Origin: an uncultured Eggerthella sp.
GTDB taxonomy: Bacteria > Actinomycetota > Coriobacteriia > Coriobacteriales > Eggerthellaceae
Direction of reading: 5' to 3'
Assembly (NCBI GenBank): GCA_905203045.1
Contig: CAJKUH010000001.1
Coordinates: 62,001 to 126,000, forward strand
DNA: 64,000 nt
Positions 7,796 to 16,204 of the stretch are shown in pieces. The position numbers and the translations under genes were made by a program. The notes under the pieces were generated by a model. The model ran no database searches. It had not been told where the DNA came from and worked only from the letters and a program-made list of their open reading frames with translations. Each line of letters begins with the position of its first letter. Position 1 is the stretch's first letter.

Positions 7796-9163
7796 ATGCC
7801 GGAGAACAATGGGCCTTCTTCCGAAGCGCGCAAGTCTTTGCCTCAGAACATCGAGGCTGAGCAGACCGTTCTCGCTGCATGCCTTCTTTCGACGGGCGTA
7901 TTCGAGGAAGTGTCCTTGAAGCTGAAGCCGGAAAGCTTCTTTCGTCCTGCTCACAAGATAATTTTCGAAACGATGCGCGAAATGAACTCGCGCTCTATCC
8001 CTATCGATGTCATTTCGGTTTCGGATAACCTGAAGGCTGCAGGACAGCTGGAAGCGGTAGGCGGGCAGCAGTACTTGCTGGAGCTTGCCGACAATACTTT
8101 CGCCTTCACCAGCTGGCAGCATCATGCTGAAATCGTAAGCCGGGACGCTATCCGCCGTCAGCTTCTTATGAGCGCGGCCCAAATTACTTCTTTGGCCTAC
8201 GACTCCCCCGCCGACCCAAAAGAGCTTATCTCTCAGTCGGAGGCAGCTCTGTTCGGCGTTACCGAGCAAACGGTCAACTCGAGCTTCAAGGGCATCCAGG
8301 AACTGTTGGTGGAAGCCAACGAGGAGATTGCCGAAATGGGTAACCGCGAGGGTCAGCTGCAGGGCATTCCAACAGGGTTCATCGATGTGGACAAGCTGTT
8401 CTGTGGTTTGCGCCCCGGCAACCTTATTATTCTTGCGGCCCGTCCTGCTGTTGGTAAAACCTCGTTTGCCATGAACCTTGCCGCTAACGCGGCAAAGGCA
8501 GGCTCGACTGTTGCGTTTTTCAGCTTGGAAATGAGCTCGAACGAAATCACACAAAGGCTTTTGGCTGCCGAGGCTGGTTTGGCGCTTTCGCGTATGCGCA
8601 ACGGCCAGCTTACCGAAGGCGATTGGAGCCAGCTTATTCAGGCGTCGAGCGACCTTTCCAATTGCGAGCTGTATGTTGACGATTCGGCGGGGCTTTCTAT
8701 CGTTGAACTGCGCACCAAGGCTCGTCGTATGATGCGCAACAAGAAAAACGGCCTGATTATTGTCGACTACCTGCAGCTTATGCAGCCGGTTATTCCCCAT
8801 CCGAACAACCGCGCCGTTGAAGTTGCCGAAATATCGCGTGGTTTGAAAGTGCTTGCCAAGGAATTGGAAGTGCCGATTATCTCGCTTTCCCAGCTTTCCC
8901 GTGGTGTTGAATCGCGTACCGACAAACGCCCTATGCTTTCCGACCTGCGTGAATCGGGCTCTATCGAACAGGACGCCGACATCGTAATGTTCATCGACCG
9001 AAGCACTACCGAGGCGGAAGCTGAATCCGACAGTCGTCCTGATTGGGGCATGGCTGAGCTTATTGTGGCTAAGAACCGTAGTGGCCCGACACGGGATATT
9101 CCCCTTACGTTCATCCCTGAGTTCACCAAGTTCACCAATCACTTTGACGATTCGCGTTACTAA
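7796..9163 (+). CDS. dnaB: Replicative DNA helicase DnaB
   Basis: The 455-residue product has the DnaB N-terminal domain (SLPQNIEAEQTVLAACL) and the RecA-like C-domain with Walker A ARPAVGKTS, Walker B LIIVDYLQLM and the SQLSRGVE loop. It unwinds the parental duplex as a hexamer at the replication fork. No intein is inserted at the usual P-loop site. RBS AAGGAG lies 8 bases upstream of ATG. The stop codon is followed within 21 bases by the YhaO-like gene, so co-transcription is likely. Confidence 0.97.
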   Translation: MPENNGPSSEARKSLPQNIEAEQTVLAACLLSTGVFEEVSLKLKPESFFRPAHKIIFETMREMNSRSIPIDVISVSDNLKAAGQLEAVGGQQYLLELADNTFAFTSWQHHAEIVSRDAIRRQLLMSAAQITSLAYDSPADPKELISQSEAALFGVTEQTVNSSFKGIQELLVEANEEIAEMGNREGQLQGIPTGFIDVDKLFCGLRPGNLIILAARPAVGKTSFAMNLAANAAKAGSTVAFFSLEMSSNEITQRLLAAEAGLALSRMRNGQLTEGDWSQLIQASSDLSNCELYVDDSAGLSIVELRTKARRMMRNKKNGLIIVDYLQLMQPVIPHPNNRAVEVAEISRGLKVLAKELEVPIISLSQLSRGVESRTDKRPMLSDLRESGSIEQDADIVMFIDRSTTEAEAESDSRPDWGMAELIVAKNRSGPTRDIPLTFIPEFTKFTNHFDDSRY

Positions 9164-9184
9164 TTGCACGAGAGGAAGGCTGGG

Positions 9185-10441
9185 TTGAGCAGCGTCACGT
9201 TCATACATGCGGCCGACTTGCATTTAGGAGCACCGTTCAAGGGGCTTCGAGCGAGTTCGCCTTTATGGGCGGATGCTTTGCTTGAAGCCATCCCTTCGGC
9301 GTATCGGCGCATTATCGACACCGCTCTGGAAAAGCACGTTGACTTTGTTGTGATTGCGGGCGATATCTTCGATGATTCACGCCCCTCGTACGCTGACTTT
9401 TCCTTGTTTGTATCGGGGCTTAAGCGACTTGATGAAGCGAATATTCCCGTATATTTCGTGACGGGGAACCATGATCCGTTCACTTCATGGGATAACGGAT
9501 TTTCCGCGCTGCCTTCCAATGCTCATCTTTTGGGCGCCGGGGAACCTAGCTTCGCGGTGTACGAGCGTGATGGCGTGCCGATGGCCCTTCTTGGCGGAAG
9601 GGGCTATTTCAATCAGGCGTGGCCGGTTGATTGCGATATTTCCGAAGGTGTTTCACGTGAAACAGCGCAATGTTCCACCGGTGTTACGGCACCTTTCATG
9701 GTTGGCGTGTTACACACGGGTCTTGATATCGACCCAACGCGTTCCCCGGTATCTCCGAAAACTCTGCTTTCGCGTGACGTTGACTATTGGGCATGCGGTC
9801 ATGTTCATCAGCCACGCTTGATTCCCGATGCTGCCAACCCGCGCATTGCGTTTTCCGGTTGCCCGCAGGGAAGAAGCGTCGTTGAAACAGGCCACCATGG
9901 GGTGTACCTGGTAACGCTTGATGAGGAACAGCCTGTTCGCGCTGAGTTTTTACCGATGGCCCAGGTTGAATGGAATCGTTTGGAGGTAGATGTTTCCTCC
10001 TGCACCACCGTTGCCGAGATGCAGGAGCACATTACTGCTGCCCAATTTGCGGCGAACGCCGATGCCTGTTGCCAGAGAATGATTTTCCGTGTGGTGATAT
10101 ACGGCCGGTCTTCGATACATGCTCGCCTTGACGCCCATGTTCTGGAAGAGGTGCGTCAAGCCATTAACGACTCGTACCCGTTCTTCTTTATTGATGCTAT
10201 CCAAGACAAAACGGGTGCCCTGGTTGATAAAGAAGCGCTTCGAAGTGAAAGGCTGTTTCCCTCGGTGTATTTGGACGCCCTTGACGAATACCGAGCGGGA
10301 GCGCCTGATGCTCTTGCCGGAATCGAATCGGAGTTTTGCGAACGCGATTTGCCGCTGCCCCAAGCGATGGGGCGCGTAATGCTCTCTTTGTGCGATGAGG
10401 CAGAAACCTTGGTTCTCGATCTGCTGGGACGTGATGCGTAA
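9185..10441 (+). CDS. YhaO/SbcD-like calcineurin-type metallophosphoesterase (DNA exonuclease subunit)
   Basis: The 418-residue product carries the metallophosphoesterase signature set: HAADLHLG, AGDIFDD, GNHDP, LHTG and CGHVH. Members related to SbcD/Mre11 and YhaO act as nucleases with a partner ABC-type ATPase, and the next gene is such a partner. I prefer TTG 9185 because GAGAGGAAGG lies 6 bases before it and translation then begins SSVTFIHAADLH; the frame runs back to a TTG at 9164. A perfect parS sequence lies inside the gene and is read as VSRET (residues 156-160). Substrate is unproven. Confidence 0.85.
   Translation: MSSVTFIHAADLHLGAPFKGLRASSPLWADALLEAIPSAYRRIIDTALEKHVDFVVIAGDIFDDSRPSYADFSLFVSGLKRLDEANIPVYFVTGNHDPFTSWDNGFSALPSNAHLLGAGEPSFAVYERDGVPMALLGGRGYFNQAWPVDCDISEGVSRETAQCSTGVTAPFMVGVLHTGLDIDPTRSPVSPKTLLSRDVDYWACGHVHQPRLIPDAANPRIAFSGCPQGRSVVETGHHGVYLVTLDEEQPVRAEFLPMAQVEWNRLEVDVSSCTTVAEMQEHITAAQFAANADACCQRMIFRVVIYGRSSIHARLDAHVLEEVRQAINDSYPFFFIDAIQDKTGALVDKEALRSERLFPSVYLDALDEYRAGAPDALAGIESEFCERDLPLPQAMGRVMLSLCDEAETLVLDLLGRDA
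9649..9664. promoter_or_regulatory. parS-like ParB binding site 2 (perfect, intragenic)
   Basis: TGTTTCACGTGAAACA is a perfect 16-base match to the conserved parS palindrome. It lies inside the metallophosphoesterase gene. Intragenic parS sites are known in other bacteria. Confidence 0.92.
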
Positions 10442-12655
10442 ATGGGCAAGAAACGCCATGAGCAGAATGGCCAAGCGCAACCGATGCCGCTGTTCCTTGA
10501 GCATGTGAAGGTAACCAGCTTCGGCAAATTCTCGAACATTATCGTAGGACCGTTCCGTTCAGGCCTGAATGTGGTGTACGGGCCGAATGAAGCGGGGAAA
10601 ACAACGCTGAGCGAGCTGATAAAGGGCGTGCTGTTCGGTTGGCCAACTTCAAGGGGGCAGGGCAATTCCTATCGACCCGAAGGTGCGGAACGTATTGGCA
10701 GCTTGTTCTTTCGCAACCCCGACAACGACACTGTTCTTGAGGTTAAGCGCGCAAAGAACAGCGAAGGCGCCACTAACGCCGCTTCGGTGCTTTCGGACAT
10801 CGACGAGGAAACCTATCGCACCATCTTCGCCCTTACCAGCGATGAGCTTTTGAAGCTCGACCGCCACAACGAAGTGACCTCGCATCTTCTTACCGCAGGC
10901 TCTGGCACGGGCTCTTCGCCCGCAAAGGCGCTTGATGAGGTAAATGAGCGTATCCGCCAGAAGCTGTCCCGTTCGTCGAAGAATCCCGATTCGGTTCCTA
11001 ACCTGAAGCAGCGCCGCAACCGCTTGCGCGAACAGGTGCATAAACGGCGCGAGGAAGCCGATGCGCTGCGCTCGCAAGAAAAGACCCTTGATTCTTTGGC
11101 TTCGAAGCGAGACTTGCTTGCGAAAACGCAGGAAGAGCTGAACGCCGAGATAGAGAGCCTGAAAACATGCAAGGCACAGCTGGAATCGCTGGATTCTTCG
11201 CTCGCTAATGCGCGCGATGCGCTTCATAAGGCTCTGCAGTTGGAAGACGAGGCGCACGAGCAGGAGGGACAGGTTCCCGCAGAGCTTGCCGATTTGGTGG
11301 CGCTTTCTACCGAAGAAGAGCTGCATCTTTGCAACACCCTGGAAGATTTCGAGCAGAAACGCGCGAAGCTGGAGCATTCTCTGGACGCGGCACGCATGGA
11401 TGCCGTGCGGTCGGAATCGGATTATGAGGTGTTTTCCGAAGCTGCTGGAGCGGAAGGAAGGCAAAAGCAGTTTGCCCTGCAACGCAAAACAAAGATCGGA
11501 CTTGCCGTTGCCATAGCGGTAGTGATGGCGGTGGCGGGCTCGTTCGTGCTGTACCGCTCTCCTGCCACCGGTGGCCTATCATATTTGGTTATCGGCATGG
11601 TCCTGGTGATATTTTCCCTGGTCATTGCGGCATCAGGTATTTCCATGGCCTTGAAGCCAACGCATGATGAGGATGTACTGGAGGAAGACCTGAAGAAGCG
11701 CCGATGGGTTGTCCAGCAGGATCAGAAAACCGTGGCTGCCTGCGAGCGCTCTTTGGCTGACTTCGATGCTCAGGTTACCGGCTTCATGGATACCAACGGG
11801 CTGAAGGCCGCGGCAGGTTCGTTGCGGCGTGCGCGAAGGATCATGTCACAGCTTGCCGACTATCGGACGAAACAACTGTCGGCTACGCAGAACCACCAGG
11901 CACGTACCCTGCAGTGCGCAAGTCTGCGTACCGAGCTTGCCTCGCTTCGCAGCAAGCGCATTGAGCGATGCCGTCTGGCGGGGTTTGCCGATGGGGCATC
12001 GGCGTCCGATGTTCAGCAGGCGGTGCAACGCAAAGAGCAGGAGCGCCGCACCACGGCCAATTTGCTTGCGGAAACAGAGCAGCAGTACGGTGAGATTTCA
12101 GAGCGTCTTGCCGCAGCACGCACTGATTTCGATTTCGATGAAGCGAAGTTCCAATGCGAACAGGTGGAGGCCAACCTGAAGGAAGCCTACCGGCAGCTTG
12201 CGGTGCTGTTCATTGCAAAGCGTTCGCTGGAAACGGCCATCGCCGAATGGGAGCGCAAGAGCCAGCCTGAGGTGTATCGCACGGCATCGCGCCTGCTCAG
12301 TCAAATGACAGGTGGCGCCTGGCAGCAGGTTCGCATGAATGCGGAGGGCGATTTGGAAGTGCTCGACGAAATCAGGGCCCCTCGTTCTCCGAAGCTTCTT
12401 TCACTCGGCACAAGGCAACAGCTGTACCTGAGTTTGCGCATTGCGTTGTTGATGTCGGCGCCTAATGTGGGCGGCAGCCTGCCTGTTCTCTGCGACGATA
12501 TTTTGGTCAATTTCGATGACGAGCGGCGCAAGGGGGCCGCAAAGGCATTGGTTGAGCTTGCCAAGCAGCGGCAGGTGATCCTCTTTACATGCCATGCAGA
12601 CGTTGCAGCCTTGATGGTAAGTGTCGATCCGCGGATTAATTCGATTCAACTGTAG
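10442..12655 (+). CDS. YhaN-like AAA ATPase with coiled coil and central membrane hairpin
   Basis: The 737-residue product resembles YhaN/SbcC-type SMC-like ATPases. The N-terminal lobe has GPNEAGKTT (Walker A). Long helical, charge-rich segments follow (about 160-340 and 410-600). The C-terminal lobe has SLGTRQQLYLSLRIAL (signature) and LPVLCDDILVNFDD (Walker B). Two hydrophobic stretches at about 352-372 and 381-401 look like a membrane hairpin in place of a zinc-hook apex. The start abuts the stop of the YhaO-like gene (TAA then ATG), which indicates translational coupling and a nuclease-ATPase complex. A later ATG at 10484 is an alternative start. Confidence 0.82.
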   Translation: MGKKRHEQNGQAQPMPLFLEHVKVTSFGKFSNIIVGPFRSGLNVVYGPNEAGKTTLSELIKGVLFGWPTSRGQGNSYRPEGAERIGSLFFRNPDNDTVLEVKRAKNSEGATNAASVLSDIDEETYRTIFALTSDELLKLDRHNEVTSHLLTAGSGTGSSPAKALDEVNERIRQKLSRSSKNPDSVPNLKQRRNRLREQVHKRREEADALRSQEKTLDSLASKRDLLAKTQEELNAEIESLKTCKAQLESLDSSLANARDALHKALQLEDEAHEQEGQVPAELADLVALSTEEELHLCNTLEDFEQKRAKLEHSLDAARMDAVRSESDYEVFSEAAGAEGRQKQFALQRKTKIGLAVAIAVVMAVAGSFVLYRSPATGGLSYLVIGMVLVIFSLVIAASGISMALKPTHDEDVLEEDLKKRRWVVQQDQKTVAACERSLADFDAQVTGFMDTNGLKAAAGSLRRARRIMSQLADYRTKQLSATQNHQARTLQCASLRTELASLRSKRIERCRLAGFADGASASDVQQAVQRKEQERRTTANLLAETEQQYGEISERLAAARTDFDFDEAKFQCEQVEANLKEAYRQLAVLFIAKRSLETAIAEWERKSQPEVYRTASRLLSQMTGGAWQQVRMNAEGDLEVLDEIRAPRSPKLLSLGTRQQLYLSLRIALLMSAPNVGGSLPVLCDDILVNFDDERRKGAAKALVELAKQRQVILFTCHADVAALMVSVDPRINSIQL

Positions 12656-12735
12656 TATGATTTTGGTTGCTAGGGCAAAATGCGCGCATGCGCGCTAGCC
12701 CCTGGCTGCTTATCGAAACACTGAAAGGACCATTC

Positions 12736-14031
12736 ATGCCAAGTACGGTTCTCCTCGGTGCCCAGTGGGGCGACGAGGGCAAAGGCAAGATCACTGACCT
12801 CATCGCAAGTGATTACGATTACGTTGTTCGCTATCAGGGCGGCAACAATGCAGGTCACACCGTTATCCACGGCGACACCAAGCTCGCCCTTCACCTGATT
12901 CCGTCGGGTGTTATGTACGACCACATCACGCCCGTGATCGGCAACGGCTGCGTTGTCGACCCGAAGGTTCTGGTAGAGGAAATGAACATGCTGGAAGGCG
13001 AGGGCTTCTCGTGCGAGCGCCTGCGTATTTCCTGCGATGCTCATATCATCATGCCGTACCACATCGATCTTGACGGTGCCTCCGAGCGCCATCTTGGCAA
13101 GCACAAGATCGGTACCACCAAACGCGGCATCGGCCCTGCCTATGAAGACAAGATTTCCCGTTGCGGCATCCGTGTACAGGACCTGCTCGACGAGAAGATC
13201 TTCCGCGAGAAGGTCGAGGCAGCGCTCTTCCTGAAGAACCAGATCCTTACCAAGATCTACGGCCTTGAGCCCTACACGGTTGACCAAATCTGCGAGATGT
13301 ACCTTCCCTACGCCGACGTTATGCGCGCTCACATGGCCGAAACCACGCAGCTTCTGAATGCGGAGCTTCGTGCTGGCAAGAACGTCCTGTTCGAAGGTGC
13401 TCAGGGCACCATGCTCGACGTTGACCACGGTACGTATCCGTTCGTTACCTCTTCTTCCTGCTGCGCAGGCGGCGCTCCTACGGGTTCCGGCGTTGGCCCG
13501 AAGGCCATCAGCAAGGTTCTGGGCATTGCCAAGGCCTACATCACGCGCGTAGGCTCCGGTCCGTTCCCCACGGAACTCAAGGACGAAACGGGCGATCTAC
13601 TGCGCAAGGTGGGCGGCGAATACGGCGTAACCACCGGTCGTGAACGTCGTTGCGGTTGGTTCGACGCGGTGCAGGCTCGCTATGCGGTGGAAGTTAATTC
13701 TATGACCGATATGGCCCTCACCAAGCTCGATGTGCTTTCCTGCGTTCCCCGCATCAAGGTATGCGTAGCATACGAGGCCGACGGCCAGCGCTACGATTAC
13801 TTCCCCATGCAGCATTCGGTCATCTACCCGAAGAATGTAACGCCTATCTACGAAGAGCTTCCTGGCTGGGAAGGCGTTGACATCTCCGACTGCAAGAAGT
13901 TCGAGGACCTGCCTGCAAACGCGCAGAGCTACGTTAAGTACCTGGAAGAGATTTCCGGCGTCAAGGCTTCTATCATTGCCGTTGGCCCTGATCGCAACCA
14001 GACCATCTTCAACGGCTGGGAGAGCCGCTAA
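12736..14031 (+). CDS. purA: Adenylosuccinate synthetase
   Basis: The 431-residue product begins with the PurA GTP-binding signature (QWGDEGKGKITD) and has NAGHTV, GTTKRGIGPAYEDK and the C-terminal VGPDRNQTI. It converts IMP and aspartate to adenylosuccinate using GTP, the first step of AMP synthesis. ATG 12736 is preceded by AAAGGA; the upstream frame extension to 12667 lacks an RBS. Full family length, no oddities. A terminator follows. Confidence 0.97.
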   Translation: MPSTVLLGAQWGDEGKGKITDLIASDYDYVVRYQGGNNAGHTVIHGDTKLALHLIPSGVMYDHITPVIGNGCVVDPKVLVEEMNMLEGEGFSCERLRISCDAHIIMPYHIDLDGASERHLGKHKIGTTKRGIGPAYEDKISRCGIRVQDLLDEKIFREKVEAALFLKNQILTKIYGLEPYTVDQICEMYLPYADVMRAHMAETTQLLNAELRAGKNVLFEGAQGTMLDVDHGTYPFVTSSSCCAGGAPTGSGVGPKAISKVLGIAKAYITRVGSGPFPTELKDETGDLLRKVGGEYGVTTGRERRCGWFDAVQARYAVEVNSMTDMALTKLDVLSCVPRIKVCVAYEADGQRYDYFPMQHSVIYPKNVTPIYEELPGWEGVDISDCKKFEDLPANAQSYVKYLEEISGVKASIIAVGPDRNQTIFNGWESR

Positions 14032-14066
14032 TAGATATGGGATCTAACCCAGTAAGGTAAAACGTT

Positions 14067-14104
14067 AAAGCACCTTCGCGGCTTGCGCTGCGGGGGTGCT
14101 TTTT
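14067..14104 (+). terminator. Terminator after purA
   Basis: AAAGCACC and GGTGCTTTTT flank a GC-rich inner stem (CGCGGC / GCTGCG). Confidence 0.85.
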
Positions 14105-14130
14105 GGCATCAGACAAGAAAGGTTTGAACC

Positions 14131-15423
14131 GTGAACATCTTGGTTCTTGGCGGCGGTGGCCGCGAGCATGCTATCTCATGGGCGCTTGCGAAATCGTCTC
14201 GTTGCTCCGAGCTCTATGTGGCTCCTGGCAATGGCGGTACGGCAAACATTGCCCACAACGTTAAGGATCTCGACGCGCAAGATGCACAGGCTGTGCTTGC
14301 CTTTGCGCAGGAACACGCCATCGAATTGGTGGTTATCGGCCCTGAGGCCCCGCTTGTTGCGGGCGTTGCCGACGTATTGCGTGCTGCCGGCATTCCGGTA
14401 TTCGGACCCGATGCCCAGGGTGCCCAGCTTGAAGGCTCCAAAACCTACTCGAAGCGTTTCATGGACGCCAACGGCATCCCTACGGCCCGTTACCAGAGCT
14501 TCACCGACGCAGCCGCCGCTCGCGCTTATTGCGAAGAGCTCGGTGCCCCGCTGGTGGTAAAGGCCGATGGTTTGGCTGCTGGCAAGGGTGTTGTGGTTGC
14601 CGAAACGCTCGATGCGGCGCTTGAAGCGGTTGATGCATGCTTCGACGGCAACTTCGGCGAAGCCGGCCAGACGGTGGTTGTGGAAGAAATGCTCACCGGC
14701 CCCGAGTGCTCGCTTTTGGCGTTTGTCTCCAACGGCAAGGCATTCTGCATGGCGCCTGCTCAGGACCACAAGCGCGCCTACGATGGTGACTTGGGTCCCA
14801 ACACGGGCGGCATGGGCGTGTATTCCCCGGTTCCCATTGTTACCGAGGAAGAAATGGCAACCATGGTGTCCATCATGGAAACGTCTGCGGCGGCAACGGC
14901 GAAGGCGCCGTTTGAAAACGACTACCGTGGTTGCCTGTACGGCGGCTTCATGCTTACGCCCGAAGGTCCGAAGGTGCTCGAGTTCAACGCTCGCTTCGGC
15001 GACCCTGAAACTCAGGTGGTGCTCCCCCGCCTTGAAGGTGATTTGGTAGACATCATGCTGGCAGTCGCCGAAGGGCGCCCCGAGGATATTGAGCTTTCCT
15101 GGTCGGACAAATGGGCGGTAAGCGTGGTTCTGGCGAGCGAAGGCTACCCGGGATCGTACGAGAAGGGCAAGGTTATCCTTGGTGTGGAAGACGCCGAGGC
15201 TATGGACGAGGTAATCGTGTTCCATGCGGGCACCGCCCTGAACCCCGACGGTGAGCTTATCACCGCAGGTGGCCGCGTTTTGAATGTGGTTGCGCTGGGC
15301 GATACGTTCGAAGAGGCTCGCAATCGTGCCTATGAGGCGTGTGAGCTCATCAAATTCGAGGGCGTTCAGTATCGATCCGATATCGGTAAGCGCGCTTTGC
15401 AGGGCCGCTCTGCTTGGGAATAG
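14131..15423 (+). CDS. purD: Phosphoribosylamine-glycine ligase
   Basis: The 430-residue product has the PurD N-domain (MNILVLGGGGREHAISWAL) and an ATP-grasp core (VVKADGLAAGKGVVVA, EFNARFGDPETQ). It makes glycinamide ribonucleotide, step 2 of de novo purine synthesis. The start is GTG 14131 with AGAAAGG 8 bases upstream. It is single-domain (not fused to PurM or PurN) and flanked by terminators, so probably monocistronic. Confidence 0.97.
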   Translation: MNILVLGGGGREHAISWALAKSSRCSELYVAPGNGGTANIAHNVKDLDAQDAQAVLAFAQEHAIELVVIGPEAPLVAGVADVLRAAGIPVFGPDAQGAQLEGSKTYSKRFMDANGIPTARYQSFTDAAAARAYCEELGAPLVVKADGLAAGKGVVVAETLDAALEAVDACFDGNFGEAGQTVVVEEMLTGPECSLLAFVSNGKAFCMAPAQDHKRAYDGDLGPNTGGMGVYSPVPIVTEEEMATMVSIMETSAAATAKAPFENDYRGCLYGGFMLTPEGPKVLEFNARFGDPETQVVLPRLEGDLVDIMLAVAEGRPEDIELSWSDKWAVSVVLASEGYPGSYEKGKVILGVEDAEAMDEVIVFHAGTALNPDGELITAGGRVLNVVALGDTFEEARNRAYEACELIKFEGVQYRSDIGKRALQGRSAWE

Positions 15424-15458
15424 GCTCAGGGCATCGTTGTTACTAGCTTTATGGATTC

Positions 15459-15490
15459 GAAAGGGTAGCCAAGGGGCTGCCCTTTCGTTG
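15459..15490 (+). terminator. Terminator after purD
   Basis: GAAAGGGTAGCC pairs with GGCTGCCCTTTC; the following T run is short (GTTGT), so it is a moderate candidate. Confidence 0.65.
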
Positions 15491-15585
15491 TATTTGCCCG
15501 CAGCGATATAAAACTTCTGGCAGGATGCTCGTAAGCCGATATCGGGCAAAGCGAAACGATGGAAATAAATATCCAATAAAGGGTT

Positions 15586-15615
15586 GACGGGTAAGGAGGG
15601 TATCGGTAATATACT
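15586..15615 (+). promoter_or_regulatory. Promoter of tRNA-Phe
   Basis: TTGACG (15586-15591) and TATACT (15610-15615) are separated by 18 bases, and the mature tRNA starts 26 bases downstream. This is one of the best sigma-A matches in the window. Confidence 0.8.
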
Positions 15616-15640
15616 AACTCGCGTCAGATATGATGCTTTC

Positions 15641-15716
15641 GGTTGGGTAGCTCAGCTGGTAGAGCAGCGGATTGAAAATCCGCGTGTCGCGGGTTCAAGT
15701 CCCGCCCCGACCACCA
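15641..15716 (+). tRNA. tRNA-Phe (GAA)
   Basis: The 76-nt cloverleaf has acceptor GGTTGGG with CCCGACC and encoded CCA. The anticodon stem-loop GCGGA-TTGAAAA-TCCGC carries GAA. The T-arm contains GTTCAAGTC. It decodes UUC/UUU. Confidence 0.97.
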
Positions 15717-15724
15717 TGTTCTTG

Positions 15725-15751
15725 AAGGTCCGCCCACGGTGGACCTTTTTT
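15725..15751 (+). terminator. Terminator after tRNA-Phe
   Basis: AGGTCCGCC and GGTGGACCT form the stem (one G-U pair), followed by six T in total. Confidence 0.9.
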
Positions 15752-15763
15752 CATTTGAGACGA

Positions 15764-15899
15764 CCTGACGCTGTGCGGGAAGCTGACGGCACATCTGCCG
15801 CTCCAAGCGGGCTTGACGTGCGAAGCGCGCCTGGCGCCTGCTTTCACGGCATCTGCACTCGTCAGCTTCCCGCTCGCTGGCTTACTGGCGCATGCCCGG
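15764..15899 (+). repeat. Dispersed structured intergenic repeat, copy 3
   Basis: Outer arms GCGGGAAGCTGACG (15775-15788) and CGTCAGCTTCCCGC (15860-15873) pair perfectly. Inner arms AAGCGGGC / GCCTGCTT pair with one wobble, and the apex CGTGC-GAA-GCGCG also keeps pairing through G-U. As with copy 2, it follows directly on a tRNA terminator. Confidence 0.85.
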
Positions 15900-16026
15900 A
15901 CTTTTTTAATCGCCTTTGGCGATTTTGTAATGGATCGTTTTGGGCGTTCGCCTCGCTTTGGGTCATTTCTCTTTTGGGCTGTTTTGGCGGGGGTCTTGCT
16001 TGATTGACCTTTTGCTTCCGTTGCCT

Positions 16027-16050
16027 TTACGCTGCGCGGTCGGGGTGACG
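16027..16050 (+). repeat. Possible truncated fragment of the same repeat family
   Basis: ACGCTGCGCGG then GGGGTGACG resembles the 5' end of the dispersed repeat, but no matching 3' arm follows. The remaining 15900-16140 sequence shows nothing I can assign. Confidence 0.3.
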
Positions 16051-16159
16051 TTTGCTTGTTGGACTGTTTTTGCAGATGCGATTAGCGTGCCCTACCTTTT
16101 CCTCTTCTGACCAACCTGCAGCTTTGTGCAACCTGGTGTGTTTCCGCAGGTGCTAGCCC

Positions 16160-16165
16160 TATAAT
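16160..16165 (+). promoter_or_regulatory. -10 box upstream of the hybrid kinase
   Basis: A perfect TATAAT lies 39 bases before the start codon. The sequence 17 bases upstream (TGTGTT) is a weak -35, so activation by a regulator is possible. Confidence 0.5.
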
Positions 16166-16204
16166 GGATTAACTTGTACGTTGTTTTGCGAGAGGTTGTC
16201 CGCG

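Noticed and set aside
5475..9790. Replication origin near the parS sites
   Set aside because: No dnaA gene and no cluster of TTATNCACA-type DnaA boxes is visible in this stretch; proximity to the origin is only suggested.
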